Shown here one piece after another: positions 23,459-31,829 of a stretch of 44,021 nt of DNA. Source of the DNA: Pelagibius sp. GTDB lineage: Bacteria; Pseudomonadota; Alphaproteobacteria; Kiloniellales; Kiloniellaceae. Within the stretch, counting starts at the first letter, position 1; each line of letters opens with the position of its first letter. Location of the stretch: positions 1 through 44,021 of the forward strand of contig NZ_JANQOI010000039.1 in the NCBI RefSeq assembly GCF_028289705.1. The letters run 5' to 3'. The notes under the pieces are model-generated. The model searched no databases, had not been told where the DNA came from, and saw only the letters and a list, made by a program, of their open reading frames with translations. Made by a program: the position numbers and the translations under genes.

Positions 23459-24715
23459 TTATGCACTGCTCTCTGCCCGGGCCAGCATCTTCAAGGCAAC
23501 GGCGGGGTCTGCCAGCTGCTCGGGGCAGGGCTGCGCGCCCTTGGCGATCATCTGGCGGGCAAAGCGGACATCGCGCGGCGCGTTGACCGCATAGGCGGAC
23601 ACCAGCACCCCCTCGGACAGACAGAAGACCGCGAAGCTGTTCCCCTCCGGGTCGCCGCGCATGACCACCGCGTCCCAGGTTTCGGCGGCACCCACGGCCT
23701 GAATGTTCATGTCGAACTGATCCGACCAGAACCAGGGCACTTCCGCGTAGGGCGCACCATTGCCAAGGATGGCGCGGGCAATGGCGATCCCCTGGTTCTG
23801 GGCGTTCTGCCAGGATTCCAGGCGGATGCTGCGGCCGAGGAGCGGGTTGTGGTGACAGGTCACGTCGCCGGCGGCGTAGATCGCGGGATCGGAGCTGCGC
23901 CCGAAGGCGTCGACCAGGATACCGTTGTCGCAGTCGAGCCCCGCCGCTTCGGCAAGCTCGACATTGGGCAGGATGCCGATCCCGATGACCACCAAATCGG
24001 CGGCGACCGCCCGGCCGTCCTGCGAAATGACGGAAAGGGCGCCGCCGCTCTCGACGATCTCAGACGTCTTGAAGGCGGTCTCGACGGTCACCCCCCTGGC
24101 GCGGTGCCGGCCGACGACCACGCGGCTCAATTCGGCGGGCATGGTGCGGGCGAGCACCTCCGGCAAGGCCTCCACCACCGTGGCCTGGCAGCCCAGCGCG
24201 GTTGCCGTCGCGGCGATCTCCAGGCCGATGTATCCGCCGCCGATGAGGCAGATCCGCAGGCCTGGGCGCAGCCGCTCGCGGAGCGCCGCCGAGTCCGCCA
24301 TCGTCCGCAGATAGCAGACGCCGGGCAGGTCAGCCCCGGGCACCGGCAGAAGACGCGGGCGGGCCCCGGTGGCGAGCACCAGAGCGTCGTAAGCGAAGGT
24401 TTCGCCGTCGGCGGCAACCACCGCCTTCCGGGCACGGTCGATCGCGCGGACGCGGCAGCCGAGGCGCAGGTCGATGGACCGCTCGGCGTAGAACCCCTCC
24501 GGCTTGACGGCACAGGAGGCGGCGTCGCGGGTGCCGGCGAGGAAGTCCTTCGATAGCGGCGGCCGCTCATAGGGTGACTCCGGCTCGTCGCCGAGCAGTA
24601 CAAGCCGGCCGTCATAGCCCTCGTCGCGCAGGGTCGACGCGACCCAGGCCCCGGCCTGGCCCGCCCCGACGACGACGATGGAGCCTGGCGAACTTGGCGA
24701 ATCTGGACGCTCCAT
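23459..24715 (-). CDS. FAD/NAD(P)H-dependent ferredoxin reductase
   Basis: 418 residues from ATG 24715, with GGAG 9 nt upstream; a GTG one codon earlier is possible. It has two dinucleotide-binding folds: VVVGAGQAGAW (about residues 15-25) for FAD and ICLIGGGYIGLE (about 150-161) for NAD(P)H, plus the YAAGDVT motif that binds the flavin. This is the class of reductase that works with Rieske or putidaredoxin-type ferredoxins in dioxygenase and P450 chains. The oxygenase start lies 163 bp downstream on the same strand. It is the electron entry of the three-component system. Confidence 0.93.
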   Translation of the reverse strand: MERPDSPSSPGSIVVVGAGQAGAWVASTLRDEGYDGRLVLLGDEPESPYERPPLSKDFLAGTRDAASCAVKPEGFYAERSIDLRLGCRVRAIDRARKAVVAADGETFAYDALVLATGARPRLLPVPGADLPGVCYLRTMADSAALRERLRPGLRICLIGGGYIGLEIAATATALGCQATVVEALPEVLARTMPAELSRVVVGRHRARGVTVETAFKTSEIVESGGALSVISQDGRAVAADLVVIGIGILPNVELAEAAGLDCDNGILVDAFGRSSDPAIYAAGDVTCHHNPLLGRSIRLESWQNAQNQGIAIARAILGNGAPYAEVPWFWSDQFDMNIQAVGAAETWDAVVMRGDPEGNSFAVFCLSEGVLVSAYAVNAPRDVRFARQMIAKGAQPCPEQLADPAVALKMLARAESSA

Positions 24716-24836
24716 CACCCGTCACTCCGGAAGCAGAACCGCGACATGCCTTGGTGATTCGGCGGCGGACCGCCAAGGTTTCCCCGGTCTGTCATTGACG
24801 CTCCCCCTAAATCACTGTGCCGCAACGGCGTCGCGG

Positions 24837-24888
24837 ATACATAATTTCTATGCATGTTGATCGCAATGCAAATAACTTGACCGCATGT
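24837..24888. promoter_or_regulatory. Copy 1 of a duplicated regulatory element
   Basis: This stretch aligns without gaps to 26035-26086, with roughly 36 identities in 52 positions. The best part is AAATAACTTGACSGCATRT (24870-24888 here), identical at 17 of 19. Shared outer blocks are CATAAT and GCATGT. It lies 62 bp before the CtBP-like dehydrogenase start and contains TTGACC, which could serve as a -35 box, though no good -10 follows. Confidence 0.55.
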
Positions 24889-24950
24889 CCCGGCCCGGCA
24901 AATGGTGATGCCCACACGCCCCGTGGTGGCAAAACCAAGGAGTGAGCGCC

Positions 24951-26042
24951 ATGCCGCACGAGCAAGACGACCCTGCGGCGCGCGCGCCCGCGGCGAAGCG
25001 CTGGCGTGTCGGCATCACCAATCGCAGCACCCCGCCCTTCGTCTTCGAGGACCGCGGGTTTCGCGGCGAGGCCGAGTTCGTCTATCTGGACAGCAGCCGC
25101 GAAACCGACTTCGCGGCGGAGAAACTGCGCGACCTGGACGCGCTGCTCATCTGGAGCCCGACACTGGGCGAGGAGACCATCGGCCATCTCGAGGCCTGCC
25201 GGATCGTGGTCCGCTACGGCGTCGGCTACGACCGGATCGACATCGCCGCCCTGAACCGCGCCGGCATCGCTTTCAGCAACAACCCCGACTATGGGGTGAC
25301 GGAGGTCGCCGAGACCGCCGTCTCCATGATCCTGGCCCTGCAGCGGCGTATCCTGCTGCACGACTGGCGGGCGCGGTCCTATCGGGAGACCTGGCAGGGC
25401 AATCAGATCAGGCCGACCAAGCGTGTCGGCGAAACGACGGTGGGCTTGATCGGCGTCGGCCGCATCGGCGGCTGCGCCTGCCGCATGCTGAGCGGCCTTG
25501 GCTTCCGCGTGATCGGCTACGACCCCTACATCCCGGCGGGCAGCGAGAAGGTGCTGGGCTTCGAGCGCGTGCACGATCTGCAGGATCTGGTGCGCCGGGC
25601 CGACGTCGTCAGCCTGCACTGTCCGCTGACCGAGGAGACCCGGGGCATGGTAGACGAGCGTTTCATCGCAGCCATGAAACCCCACGCGATCCTGGTCAAT
25701 ACGGCCCGTGGCGCGTTGATCGCAGACCTGGACTGCATCGAGCGCGCCCTGCGCAGCGAGCGGCTGTTTGGCGCCGGCCTCGATGCCCTCACCGAGGAGC
25801 CGCCCCAGGACGAGCCGCTGATCCGGGCCTGGCGGGCGGGGGAGGACTGGCTGCAGGGGCGCGTCATCATCAATCCCCACGTCGCCTTCTATTCCGACGA
25901 GGCCTGGGATGAGTTGCGCTTCAAGGCGGCGGAGACCGCGTGGCTCTACCTGGAGAAAAACATGCACCGCAACAGGATCGGGGAGCCGCCCGAAGACGGC
26001 GATCAGGAAAACGAAGGCCGACGCCAAGGTTGCCAAACATAA
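24951..26042 (+). CDS. CtBP-like D-2-hydroxyacid dehydrogenase
   Basis: 363 residues from ATG 24951. AAGGAG (24937-24942) is 8 nt upstream and overlaps the alternative GTG 24942, so ATG is the better start. The Rossmann motif GLIGVGRIGG (about 162-171) binds NAD(H). HCPLTEETRGMV, NTARGALI (catalytic Arg) and the His of NPHVAFYSDEAW are the standard residues of the D-isomer-specific 2-hydroxyacid dehydrogenase family, C-terminal-binding-protein branch. It would interconvert a 2-hydroxy acid and a 2-keto acid. The last 25 residues are charged and not family-like; the stop falls inside the duplicated element at 26035-26086, so the tail may be recently acquired coding sequence. Confidence 0.9.
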   Translation: MPHEQDDPAARAPAAKRWRVGITNRSTPPFVFEDRGFRGEAEFVYLDSSRETDFAAEKLRDLDALLIWSPTLGEETIGHLEACRIVVRYGVGYDRIDIAALNRAGIAFSNNPDYGVTEVAETAVSMILALQRRILLHDWRARSYRETWQGNQIRPTKRVGETTVGLIGVGRIGGCACRMLSGLGFRVIGYDPYIPAGSEKVLGFERVHDLQDLVRRADVVSLHCPLTEETRGMVDERFIAAMKPHAILVNTARGALIADLDCIERALRSERLFGAGLDALTEEPPQDEPLIRAWRAGEDWLQGRVIINPHVAFYSDEAWDELRFKAAETAWLYLEKNMHRNRIGEPPEDGDQENEGRRQGCQT

Positions 26043-26086
26043 TACCAGCGCATGTGAATTACAGAATAAATAACTTGACGGCATAT
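26035..26086. promoter_or_regulatory. Copy 2 of the duplicated regulatory element
   Basis: Matches 24837-24888 (see that entry); the core AAATAACTTGACGGCATAT is at 26068-26086. It overlaps the last codons of the CtBP-like gene and lies 471 bp before the first importer gene. TTGACG at 26075-26080 followed by GATAAT at 26101-26106 is promoter-like, but the 20-bp spacer is long. Confidence 0.5.
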
Positions 26087-26556
26087 GAAGATAAGAAAAG
26101 GATAATTTGATCAGTGTAAGCGGCAGAATAAGAAGCCGTCGGGAGCGCTTGGCCGTCCGAGACGGAGTGTGGAAGAGCGAGGCGACGCCCGCGACAAAGC
26201 GAAGGGCAGTCGATCCGGAGCCAGTAGCCCTCCGTCTTCGAGACCATCCGCCGAATTGGCGAACCGGGTGGCCGCCGCAGTGACGCGGCCTCTAGCGGTG
26301 CTTCCGATGATCGGCTCATAAGGAACGGACCCGGAAAGGCGAAGGTTTCAGAACGACCGCCGGGCCCGATCGGATCTGGGGACCAAAGAGTGTTCACGCA
26401 GAGGATCGTTCGCCGACCGACGGTGGTTCGCTTCGCCGGTCGCGCTCTCGAAAGCGGGCTGAGCCGCAAGCGTTCGCCTCGTGAGCGCCTGCGCGCCAAT
26501 GCCGCGCCGGGCCGGGGAGGCGACCCGTGTGACGGCCGGGCGCTCGTATCCCCGCC
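26087..26556 (+). other. Gene-poor leader before the ABC importer
   Basis: About 470 bp between the duplicated element and the first permease start. AT-rich for the first 40 bp, then GC-rich. One short frame, GTG 26390 to TGA 26560 (56 codons, about 75% G or C at third positions), has GGGGA upstream and ends in ATGA overlapping the permease start. Its piece RFAGRALESGLSRKRSPRER resembles the basic N-terminus of PotB-like permeases. It could be a leader peptide, or the permease's original N-terminus cut off by a frameshift or insertion. The rest shows nothing I recognise. Confidence 0.4.
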
Positions 26557-27411
26557 ATGACAGCGCGCTGGGGACTGGTCCTCCTTCCGCCCTTCATCTT
26601 CAGCTTCTTCCTGGTGGCGGCCTCGCAATCCGTGTTCCTCGAGTTGAGCTTCTTCGAGGATCTCGGGCTGGGGCGCAAGGGTGAGGACTTCGTCCTCGAC
26701 AACTACACCCGCTTCCTCACCGACAGCTTCTATCTCCACGCTCTCTGGACGACCATCAAGACCTCCGCGCTTGCCGCCCTGTTCACCCTGGTGCTGGGCT
26801 TTCCCGTCGCCTATCTGATCGCGCGGATGCGCTCGCAGTGGGCCATGGTGCTGATCGCCGGCATCGTGGTCGCGACCTTCGTCACCATCGTCATCAAGGT
26901 CTACGGCCTGATCGTCATCTTCTCGGCCAACGGCATCCTTAACAGGAGCCTGATGGAGATAGGCATCCTCTCGGAGCCCTTCACCATCTTCGGCAACGTC
27001 TCCGGCGTGGTGATCGGGCTGATGCATTTCACCCTCGGCTTCGGGGTGCTGCTGCTCTACAGCGTCATTCAGACGATCCCGCGCTCCCTGGAGGACGCGG
27101 CCGCCATTCACGGCGCCAACCGCTGGCGGGTCTACCGGCGGGTCATCTTTCCCCTCGCCCTGCCCGGCGTGACCGTGGGCGCCCTGATGATCTTCAACAT
27201 GTGCATGGGCGCCTTCACATCCGCCGCGCTGCTGGGCGGCGGCCGGGTCTTCACCCTGCCCGTCCTAGTGCAGCGCGTGGTGATGATGGAGCTGAAATTC
27301 TCCATGGGCGCGACCCTGGCGGCGATCCTGCTGGTCTCGGTGATCGCGATCAACCTGCTGTCGATCTTCATGCTGCGCCGCATGAAGGCGGCGCATCTGG
27401 TCGTGGTCTGA
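26557..27411 (+). CDS. ABC importer permease, PotB-like
   Basis: 284 residues with about six membrane helices. The EAA loop is the segment EDAAAIHGANRWRVYRRVIF (about 178-197) that docks onto the ATPase. The family imports polyamines, quaternary amines or similar small cationic compounds, with PotA, PotC and PotD partners, all present downstream. An in-frame stop at 26530 rules out a longer version in this frame. ATG 26557 has no clear ribosome-binding site and begins only a few residues before the first helix, so the usual cytoplasmic N-terminus is short or missing; compare the overlapping small frame 26390-26560. Confidence 0.88.
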   Translation: MTARWGLVLLPPFIFSFFLVAASQSVFLELSFFEDLGLGRKGEDFVLDNYTRFLTDSFYLHALWTTIKTSALAALFTLVLGFPVAYLIARMRSQWAMVLIAGIVVATFVTIVIKVYGLIVIFSANGILNRSLMEIGILSEPFTIFGNVSGVVIGLMHFTLGFGVLLLYSVIQTIPRSLEDAAAIHGANRWRVYRRVIFPLALPGVTVGALMIFNMCMGAFTSAALLGGGRVFTLPVLVQRVVMMELKFSMGATLAAILLVSVIAINLLSIFMLRRMKAAHLVVV

Positions 27412-27433
27412 GGCGGAAAAGGGGCAAGACGTC

Positions 27434-28297
27434 ATGGACCGCGCAAGCCGCTACAAGATCAGGAGGACGCTGGGCCGTGTCGCCTTCCGCGCCTACTGCG
27501 CCCTCTCCTACATCTTCCTGCTCTCGCCCATGGTGGTGGTGATCGGGACCTCGCTCAACGGCCCCAAGGCCTCCACCGACGCGTCCTTTCAGTTTCCGCC
27601 GGAGAACATCTCCCTGCACTGGTATGCCCGTATCCCAGAGGCGCAGATCGAGGCGCTGGCCCTCAGCTTTGCACTGGCCGGGATCGTCGCCGTCCTGGCC
27701 TGCATCCTGGGCGTTCCGGCGGCGTTGGGACTGGTGCGCAGCAATCTTCCCGGCAAGGCGCTGATCTCGACGGTGTTCCGCGCGCCGCTGCAGATTCCCT
27801 CCATCGTCACCGGGATCGCCTTCCTGCAGCTCTTCTACCTGATCGGCGATCTGACCGGCGTCTACTGGCAGGGCACACTGTTCGGCCTGGTGCTGGGCCA
27901 TGTTTTCGTCGCGACGCCCTATGTGGTCGGCACCGTGACCGCGGTTCTGCAGCGTTTCGACATGCGGCTCGAGGAGGCCGCCCTGATTCACGGAGCCAGC
28001 CGCTGGCGCGCCTTCCGCCGGGTCACCCTGCCGGTGATCATGCCCGGCGTCTATGCCGGCGGTCTCTATGCCTTCATGGTGTCCTTCGGCGACGTGCCGA
28101 TCGCGATCTTCCTGACGGCACCGGGCTTCGTTACCTATCCGGTCGAGTTGTTCACGGCGCTGGAGAACGACTTCGACCCCAGCATCATGGCCTCTGCGTC
28201 CATGGTGATCTTTCTCTGCCTGATCTTGCTGCTGGCGGTTCAGAAGCTGGTCGGCCTCGACACGCTTCTGCGCACCGGCGGCGGCGGAGGGCGGTAA
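27434..28297 (+). CDS. ABC importer permease, PotC-like
   Basis: 287 residues with six predicted helices and the EAA loop EEAALIHGASRWRAFRRVTL (about 180-199). It pairs with the PotB-like permease, which ends 22 bp earlier. The N-terminus is basic and cytoplasmic, as expected. A tail of glycines (TGGGGGR) ends the protein. The substrate-binding protein gene follows after 88 bp. Confidence 0.92.
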   Translation: MDRASRYKIRRTLGRVAFRAYCALSYIFLLSPMVVVIGTSLNGPKASTDASFQFPPENISLHWYARIPEAQIEALALSFALAGIVAVLACILGVPAALGLVRSNLPGKALISTVFRAPLQIPSIVTGIAFLQLFYLIGDLTGVYWQGTLFGLVLGHVFVATPYVVGTVTAVLQRFDMRLEEAALIHGASRWRAFRRVTLPVIMPGVYAGGLYAFMVSFGDVPIAIFLTAPGFVTYPVELFTALENDFDPSIMASASMVIFLCLILLLAVQKLVGLDTLLRTGGGGGR

Positions 28298-28372
28298 CGG
28301 CGCACAATCAACCGGGCGCCGGAGATCCGAGACGGCACCCGAAACAGGAACGGATCAATCAAGAGCGGGAAC

Positions 28373-28381
28373 AAGGAGGTG
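28373..28381 (+). promoter_or_regulatory. Very strong ribosome-binding site of the binding-protein gene
   Basis: AAGGAGGTG, a near-perfect complement of the 16S rRNA 3' end, 4 nt before ATG 28386. It is the strongest Shine-Dalgarno sequence noticed in the window and fits the need for excess binding protein over permease. Confidence 0.75.
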
Positions 28382-28385
28382 TGAA

Positions 28386-29468
28386 ATGAGAGGATCATGG
28401 AAAGTTCTGCGAGCGGGCTTGGTTGCCGGCTCGGTGGTCGCGGCTTCAGGCGCAGCGTCGTTCACCGCGGTCGCCGGGGAGTTCGACGGCGTCACGCTGC
28501 GCGTCGGCACCTGGGGCGGGTCCTGGAAGGCCAACATGGTCGAACTGATCGTGCCGAAGTTCGAGGCCATGGGCGGCAAGATCGAGTTCGTCACCGGAAG
28601 CCCCCAGGCCAACTTCGCCAAGGTCATCACCGGCCGCGGCAAGGCGCCCTTCGACGTGATGGAGGTGCTCGACGCCCAGATCGGCGACGCCATGGAGTCC
28701 GGCTATTTCCAGAAGGTCGACCTGAGCAAGATCCCCAACAAGAAGTATGTCGACGACTATCAGTACAACGAGAACATGGTCGGTTCTTGGCACACCCAGG
28801 AGGTCATCTGCTACCACGTCGACAAGTTCGCCGAGCAGGGCATTCCGGTGCCAAAGACCTACGCCGACCTGATTCATCCCAAGCTGGCGGGCAAGGTCTC
28901 CTTCCCCGACATCAACTCGGGCGGCGGGCTGGCCAACTTCACCGCGATCAACATCGCCGCCGGCGGCGACCGCGACAACGTTCAGCCCGGGCTGGAACTC
29001 ATCAACAAGATGAAGGTGCTGAAGTTCTGGTCGCGCGGCGGGGAAACCCTCTCCCAGTTCGAATCCGGCGATATTCTGGCGGCCGTTTCCAACGGCGGCT
29101 GGTGCCTGCGCACCAGAAAGGCCGGGGTCAATGTCGACTCCGTGCATCCCGTCATCGGCAACGGCAACGTCGGCGTCGCCAAGGTCGGCTGGCTCGGCAT
29201 CCTGAAAAGCGCCGAGGGCAAGAACGTCGAGGCCGCCCACTGGTTCATCAACGAGTATCTGACCGAGGAGTTCCAGTTGCTCTTCGCGGTCAAGAGCGGC
29301 ATCGTTCCCATCAACAAGAATGCGATCGCACGGATGCACGAAGACGAGGTGATCCGCGACATCCTGGTGCTGGATCAGGAGAAGATCGCCAACGAGCTGC
29401 GCTTCGACTATACCGGCATCAACCTCTCGGCCTGGACCGACCAGTGGAACCGTATGGTCGCGAAGTAA
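28386..29468 (+). CDS. Extracellular solute-binding protein, PotD/PotF-like
   Basis: 360 residues. A signal peptide (basic start, hydrophobic about 9-28, cleavage probably after VAG near residue 31) directs it to the periplasm. The mature protein is a class I/II type bilobal binding protein: LRVGTWGGSWKANMVELIVP at the mature N-terminus is characteristic of the spermidine/putrescine and quaternary-amine group. It captures the ligand and delivers it to the PotBC-like channel. The ligand is not known. Given the oxygenase genes next to it, an amine or an aromatic or heterocyclic acid is possible. Confidence 0.92.
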   Translation: MRGSWKVLRAGLVAGSVVAASGAASFTAVAGEFDGVTLRVGTWGGSWKANMVELIVPKFEAMGGKIEFVTGSPQANFAKVITGRGKAPFDVMEVLDAQIGDAMESGYFQKVDLSKIPNKKYVDDYQYNENMVGSWHTQEVICYHVDKFAEQGIPVPKTYADLIHPKLAGKVSFPDINSGGGLANFTAINIAAGGDRDNVQPGLELINKMKVLKFWSRGGETLSQFESGDILAAVSNGGWCLRTRKAGVNVDSVHPVIGNGNVGVAKVGWLGILKSAEGKNVEAAHWFINEYLTEEFQLLFAVKSGIVPINKNAIARMHEDEVIRDILVLDQEKIANELRFDYTGINLSAWTDQWNRMVAK

Positions 29469-29523
29469 CGTACGATTGGTGAAACCTGAAATCTGACCGG
29501 TCCGGCCGGCAGGGAGTACAGTT

Positions 29524-30594
29524 ATGGCTGGTGTTCGGCTCGACAGGGTCAGAAAGGTCTATGGCGCGGTCGTCGCGCTCGAGGAGCTGAATCTGGAGAT
29601 CGAGGAGGGTGAGTTTCTCACCCTCCTCGGCCCCTCCGGCTGCGGCAAGACGACGACGCTGCGTCTGATCGCGGGCTTCGTGGAGCCGACCAGCGGCACC
29701 ATCCTGCTCGGCGAGGAAGACGTTACGGGGCTGCCGCCGCAGCACCGCGAGATCGGCATGGTGTTCCAGGACTATGCGCTCTTCCCCCACCTGACGATCC
29801 GCGACAACATCGGCTTCGGCCTGAAGGAACGCGGGGCCGGCAAGGCGGAGATCGAAGCCCGCGTCCAGCAGCTTCTGGAACTGGTTCAATTGCCCGGCGT
29901 GGAAGAGCGTTATCCCTCGGAACTCAGTGGCGGCCAGGCCCAGCGCATCGCCGTGGCCCGCGCCGTTGCCTTTCCGCCCCGCGTTCTGCTGATGGACGAA
30001 CCGCTGGGGGCGCTCGATCTCAAGCTGCGCGAATCCATGCAGATCGAGCTGCGCCGCATCCAGAAGGAACTGAAGATCACCACGGTCTTCGTGACCCACG
30101 ACCAGACCGAGGCGATGAACATGTCCGACCGCATCGTCGTGATGAACGGCGGCCTCATCGAGCAGGTCGGCAGCGCCGAGGAGATCTACAACTCTCCGAA
30201 AAGCAAGTTCGTGGCCGACTTCGTCGGGCAGATCAACCTGATCGAAGGCGACGTCGTGCTGACGCGCGATGGTTTTGCCACGCTCAAGGTCGCCCAAGAT
30301 GCCGCCATCCGCGCGCCGGTCGCCAACGGCGACGCCCGGGGCACCCTCGCGGTGGCGGTGCGCCCCGAACACCTACGTATCGTCGACAGCGCAGAGACCG
30401 CCGACAGCGACAACCGTCTGGACGGCCGGGTGGTCGGCACGATCTTCAGCGGCAACCTGCGCAAGGTCTTTATCGACATCGGCATGGAAAAGCCTCTGGT
30501 CCTGGAGGACCGCCCGCAAAACGTCGCGCTTCAGGACGGCGCGGCAGTACGGGTCGCCTGGTCGCCGAGCGACGGCATTCTTCTCGACAACTGA
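29524..30594 (+). CDS. ABC importer ATPase, PotA-like
   Basis: 356 residues. Walker A GPSGCGKTTT (about 38-47), Q-loop VFQDYALFPH, signature LSGGQAQR, Walker B RVLLMDEPLGALD and switch His in VTHDQTEAM are all intact. The C-terminal 110 residues form a TOBE domain, as in PotA and other MalK-like importers. It energises uptake by the two permeases encoded upstream. The gene lies 55 bp after the binding-protein gene, and the alcohol dehydrogenase gene follows after 22 bp, so all five are probably one operon. Confidence 0.95.
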   Translation: MAGVRLDRVRKVYGAVVALEELNLEIEEGEFLTLLGPSGCGKTTTLRLIAGFVEPTSGTILLGEEDVTGLPPQHREIGMVFQDYALFPHLTIRDNIGFGLKERGAGKAEIEARVQQLLELVQLPGVEERYPSELSGGQAQRIAVARAVAFPPRVLLMDEPLGALDLKLRESMQIELRRIQKELKITTVFVTHDQTEAMNMSDRIVVMNGGLIEQVGSAEEIYNSPKSKFVADFVGQINLIEGDVVLTRDGFATLKVAQDAAIRAPVANGDARGTLAVAVRPEHLRIVDSAETADSDNRLDGRVVGTIFSGNLRKVFIDIGMEKPLVLEDRPQNVALQDGAAVRVAWSPSDGILLDN

Positions 30595-30616
30595 GACGCA
30601 AAGGTCCGGAGCGCCG

Positions 30617-31795
30617 ATGGAACTCCAGAACTTCGACTTCGGCCTGGCCCCCTGCCGGGTGCGGTTTGGCGCCGGCCGCCTGACGGAGGTCGCCGACATC
30701 GCGTCACAGACGAACGCCCGCAAGGTTGCCTGGGTCGTCGACGAGCACTTCCAGAACGCAGAGGGCACGAGCCCTCTGAAGAGCTGTATTGCGCTGGTCG
30801 CCGCCGACAGCGCCATCCATGCGATGCCGCCGGGCGAACCGGACACGCGCAGCGTCGAGGCCTGTCACGCCTTTCTCCGCGATCAGGACGCCGACCTGAT
30901 CGTGGCCCTGGGCGGCGGGTCCACCATGGATGCCACGAAGGTCGCCCGCCTGATGCTGGAAAACCCCGGCGGTGTCGCGGCCGTGGCCCAGGCCCAACCG
31001 CCCCTGATGCGGCCGCGGCCGGCCCTGATCTGCGTGCCGACCACCGCCGGAACCGGATCGGAAGTCTCCGAGATGGCGGTCATCAGCGAGGCGGGCACCG
31101 ACATCAAGCTCAGGGTGCGCAGCCGCGACGGCATGGCGGAGGTTGCCATTCTCGACCCGGAACTGCTGCTGAGCCTGCCGAAAGGGCCGACGGCCCATAC
31201 CGGCTTCGATGCCTTCACCCACGCCTTCGAGGCCTACACATCGCTCAGAGCCTCGGAGATCACCGACCTGCTCTGCCGGGCAGCGATCGAAAAGCTGTGG
31301 CGCTGGCTGCCCTATGCCGTCGACGATCCGCAGGACCTGAAGGCGCGCGGCGAATGCCTGCTGGCCTCGACCTTCGCGGCCATCGCCTTCAACAGCACGG
31401 AACTGGGGCTGGCCCACGCCATCGCCGCGCCGCTCGGCGCCCAATACCACGTGATTCACGGGCTGGGCAACGCGCTCGCCCTGCCCGCCGTCACCGCTTT
31501 CAACGAGCCGGCCATCCCGGCGGCCAAACGCAACTGGCTGAGGCATGCGATGCGTTCTTCGACCGTCACCGAGGGCGTCTGCAAGATGCGCGAACGGATC
31601 GGGTTGGACCGCGGCCTGGTGGACTGCCTGCCGAACGGATTCGACCGGGATGCCGTCGCCGAAGCGGCGATGAAAAGCGGCAACATCGCCACCAACGCCA
31701 GGCCGCCGACCCGCCAGGCTGTCGAGATCATTCTCGGGGCCATGCGCGACCGGCTGGACGGCGCCCTGCCGCCCCTCGACGGCACCCGCTTCTGA
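30617..31795 (+). CDS. Iron-containing alcohol dehydrogenase
   Basis: 392 residues from ATG 30617, chosen because MELQNFDFGLAP is the family-like N-terminus and lies after the ATPase stop; the frame is open further upstream but overlaps that gene. GGGSTMDATK (about 97-106) binds NAD(P). The metal ligands are the Asp and His of GFDAFTHAFEA (about 196-206) and the two His of LAHAIAAPLGAQYHVIHG. This is the group III Fe-ADH/maleylacetate-reductase superfamily; length and motifs fit a general alcohol dehydrogenase better than maleylacetate reductase. It probably oxidises or reduces an intermediate of the compound imported by the linked transporter. Confidence 0.9.
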   Translation: MELQNFDFGLAPCRVRFGAGRLTEVADIASQTNARKVAWVVDEHFQNAEGTSPLKSCIALVAADSAIHAMPPGEPDTRSVEACHAFLRDQDADLIVALGGGSTMDATKVARLMLENPGGVAAVAQAQPPLMRPRPALICVPTTAGTGSEVSEMAVISEAGTDIKLRVRSRDGMAEVAILDPELLLSLPKGPTAHTGFDAFTHAFEAYTSLRASEITDLLCRAAIEKLWRWLPYAVDDPQDLKARGECLLASTFAAIAFNSTELGLAHAIAAPLGAQYHVIHGLGNALALPAVTAFNEPAIPAAKRNWLRHAMRSSTVTEGVCKMRERIGLDRGLVDCLPNGFDRDAVAEAAMKSGNIATNARPPTRQAVEIILGAMRDRLDGALPPLDGTRF

Positions 31796-31829
31796 CCTTT
31801 GCCTTTAGGGGCTCGCGCCCGGTGCGACG

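Noticed and set aside
30617-31795. Naming the Fe-ADH a maleylacetate reductase
   Set aside because: It is longer than usual for that enzyme and has GGGSTMDATK, which fits general iron alcohol dehydrogenases better.
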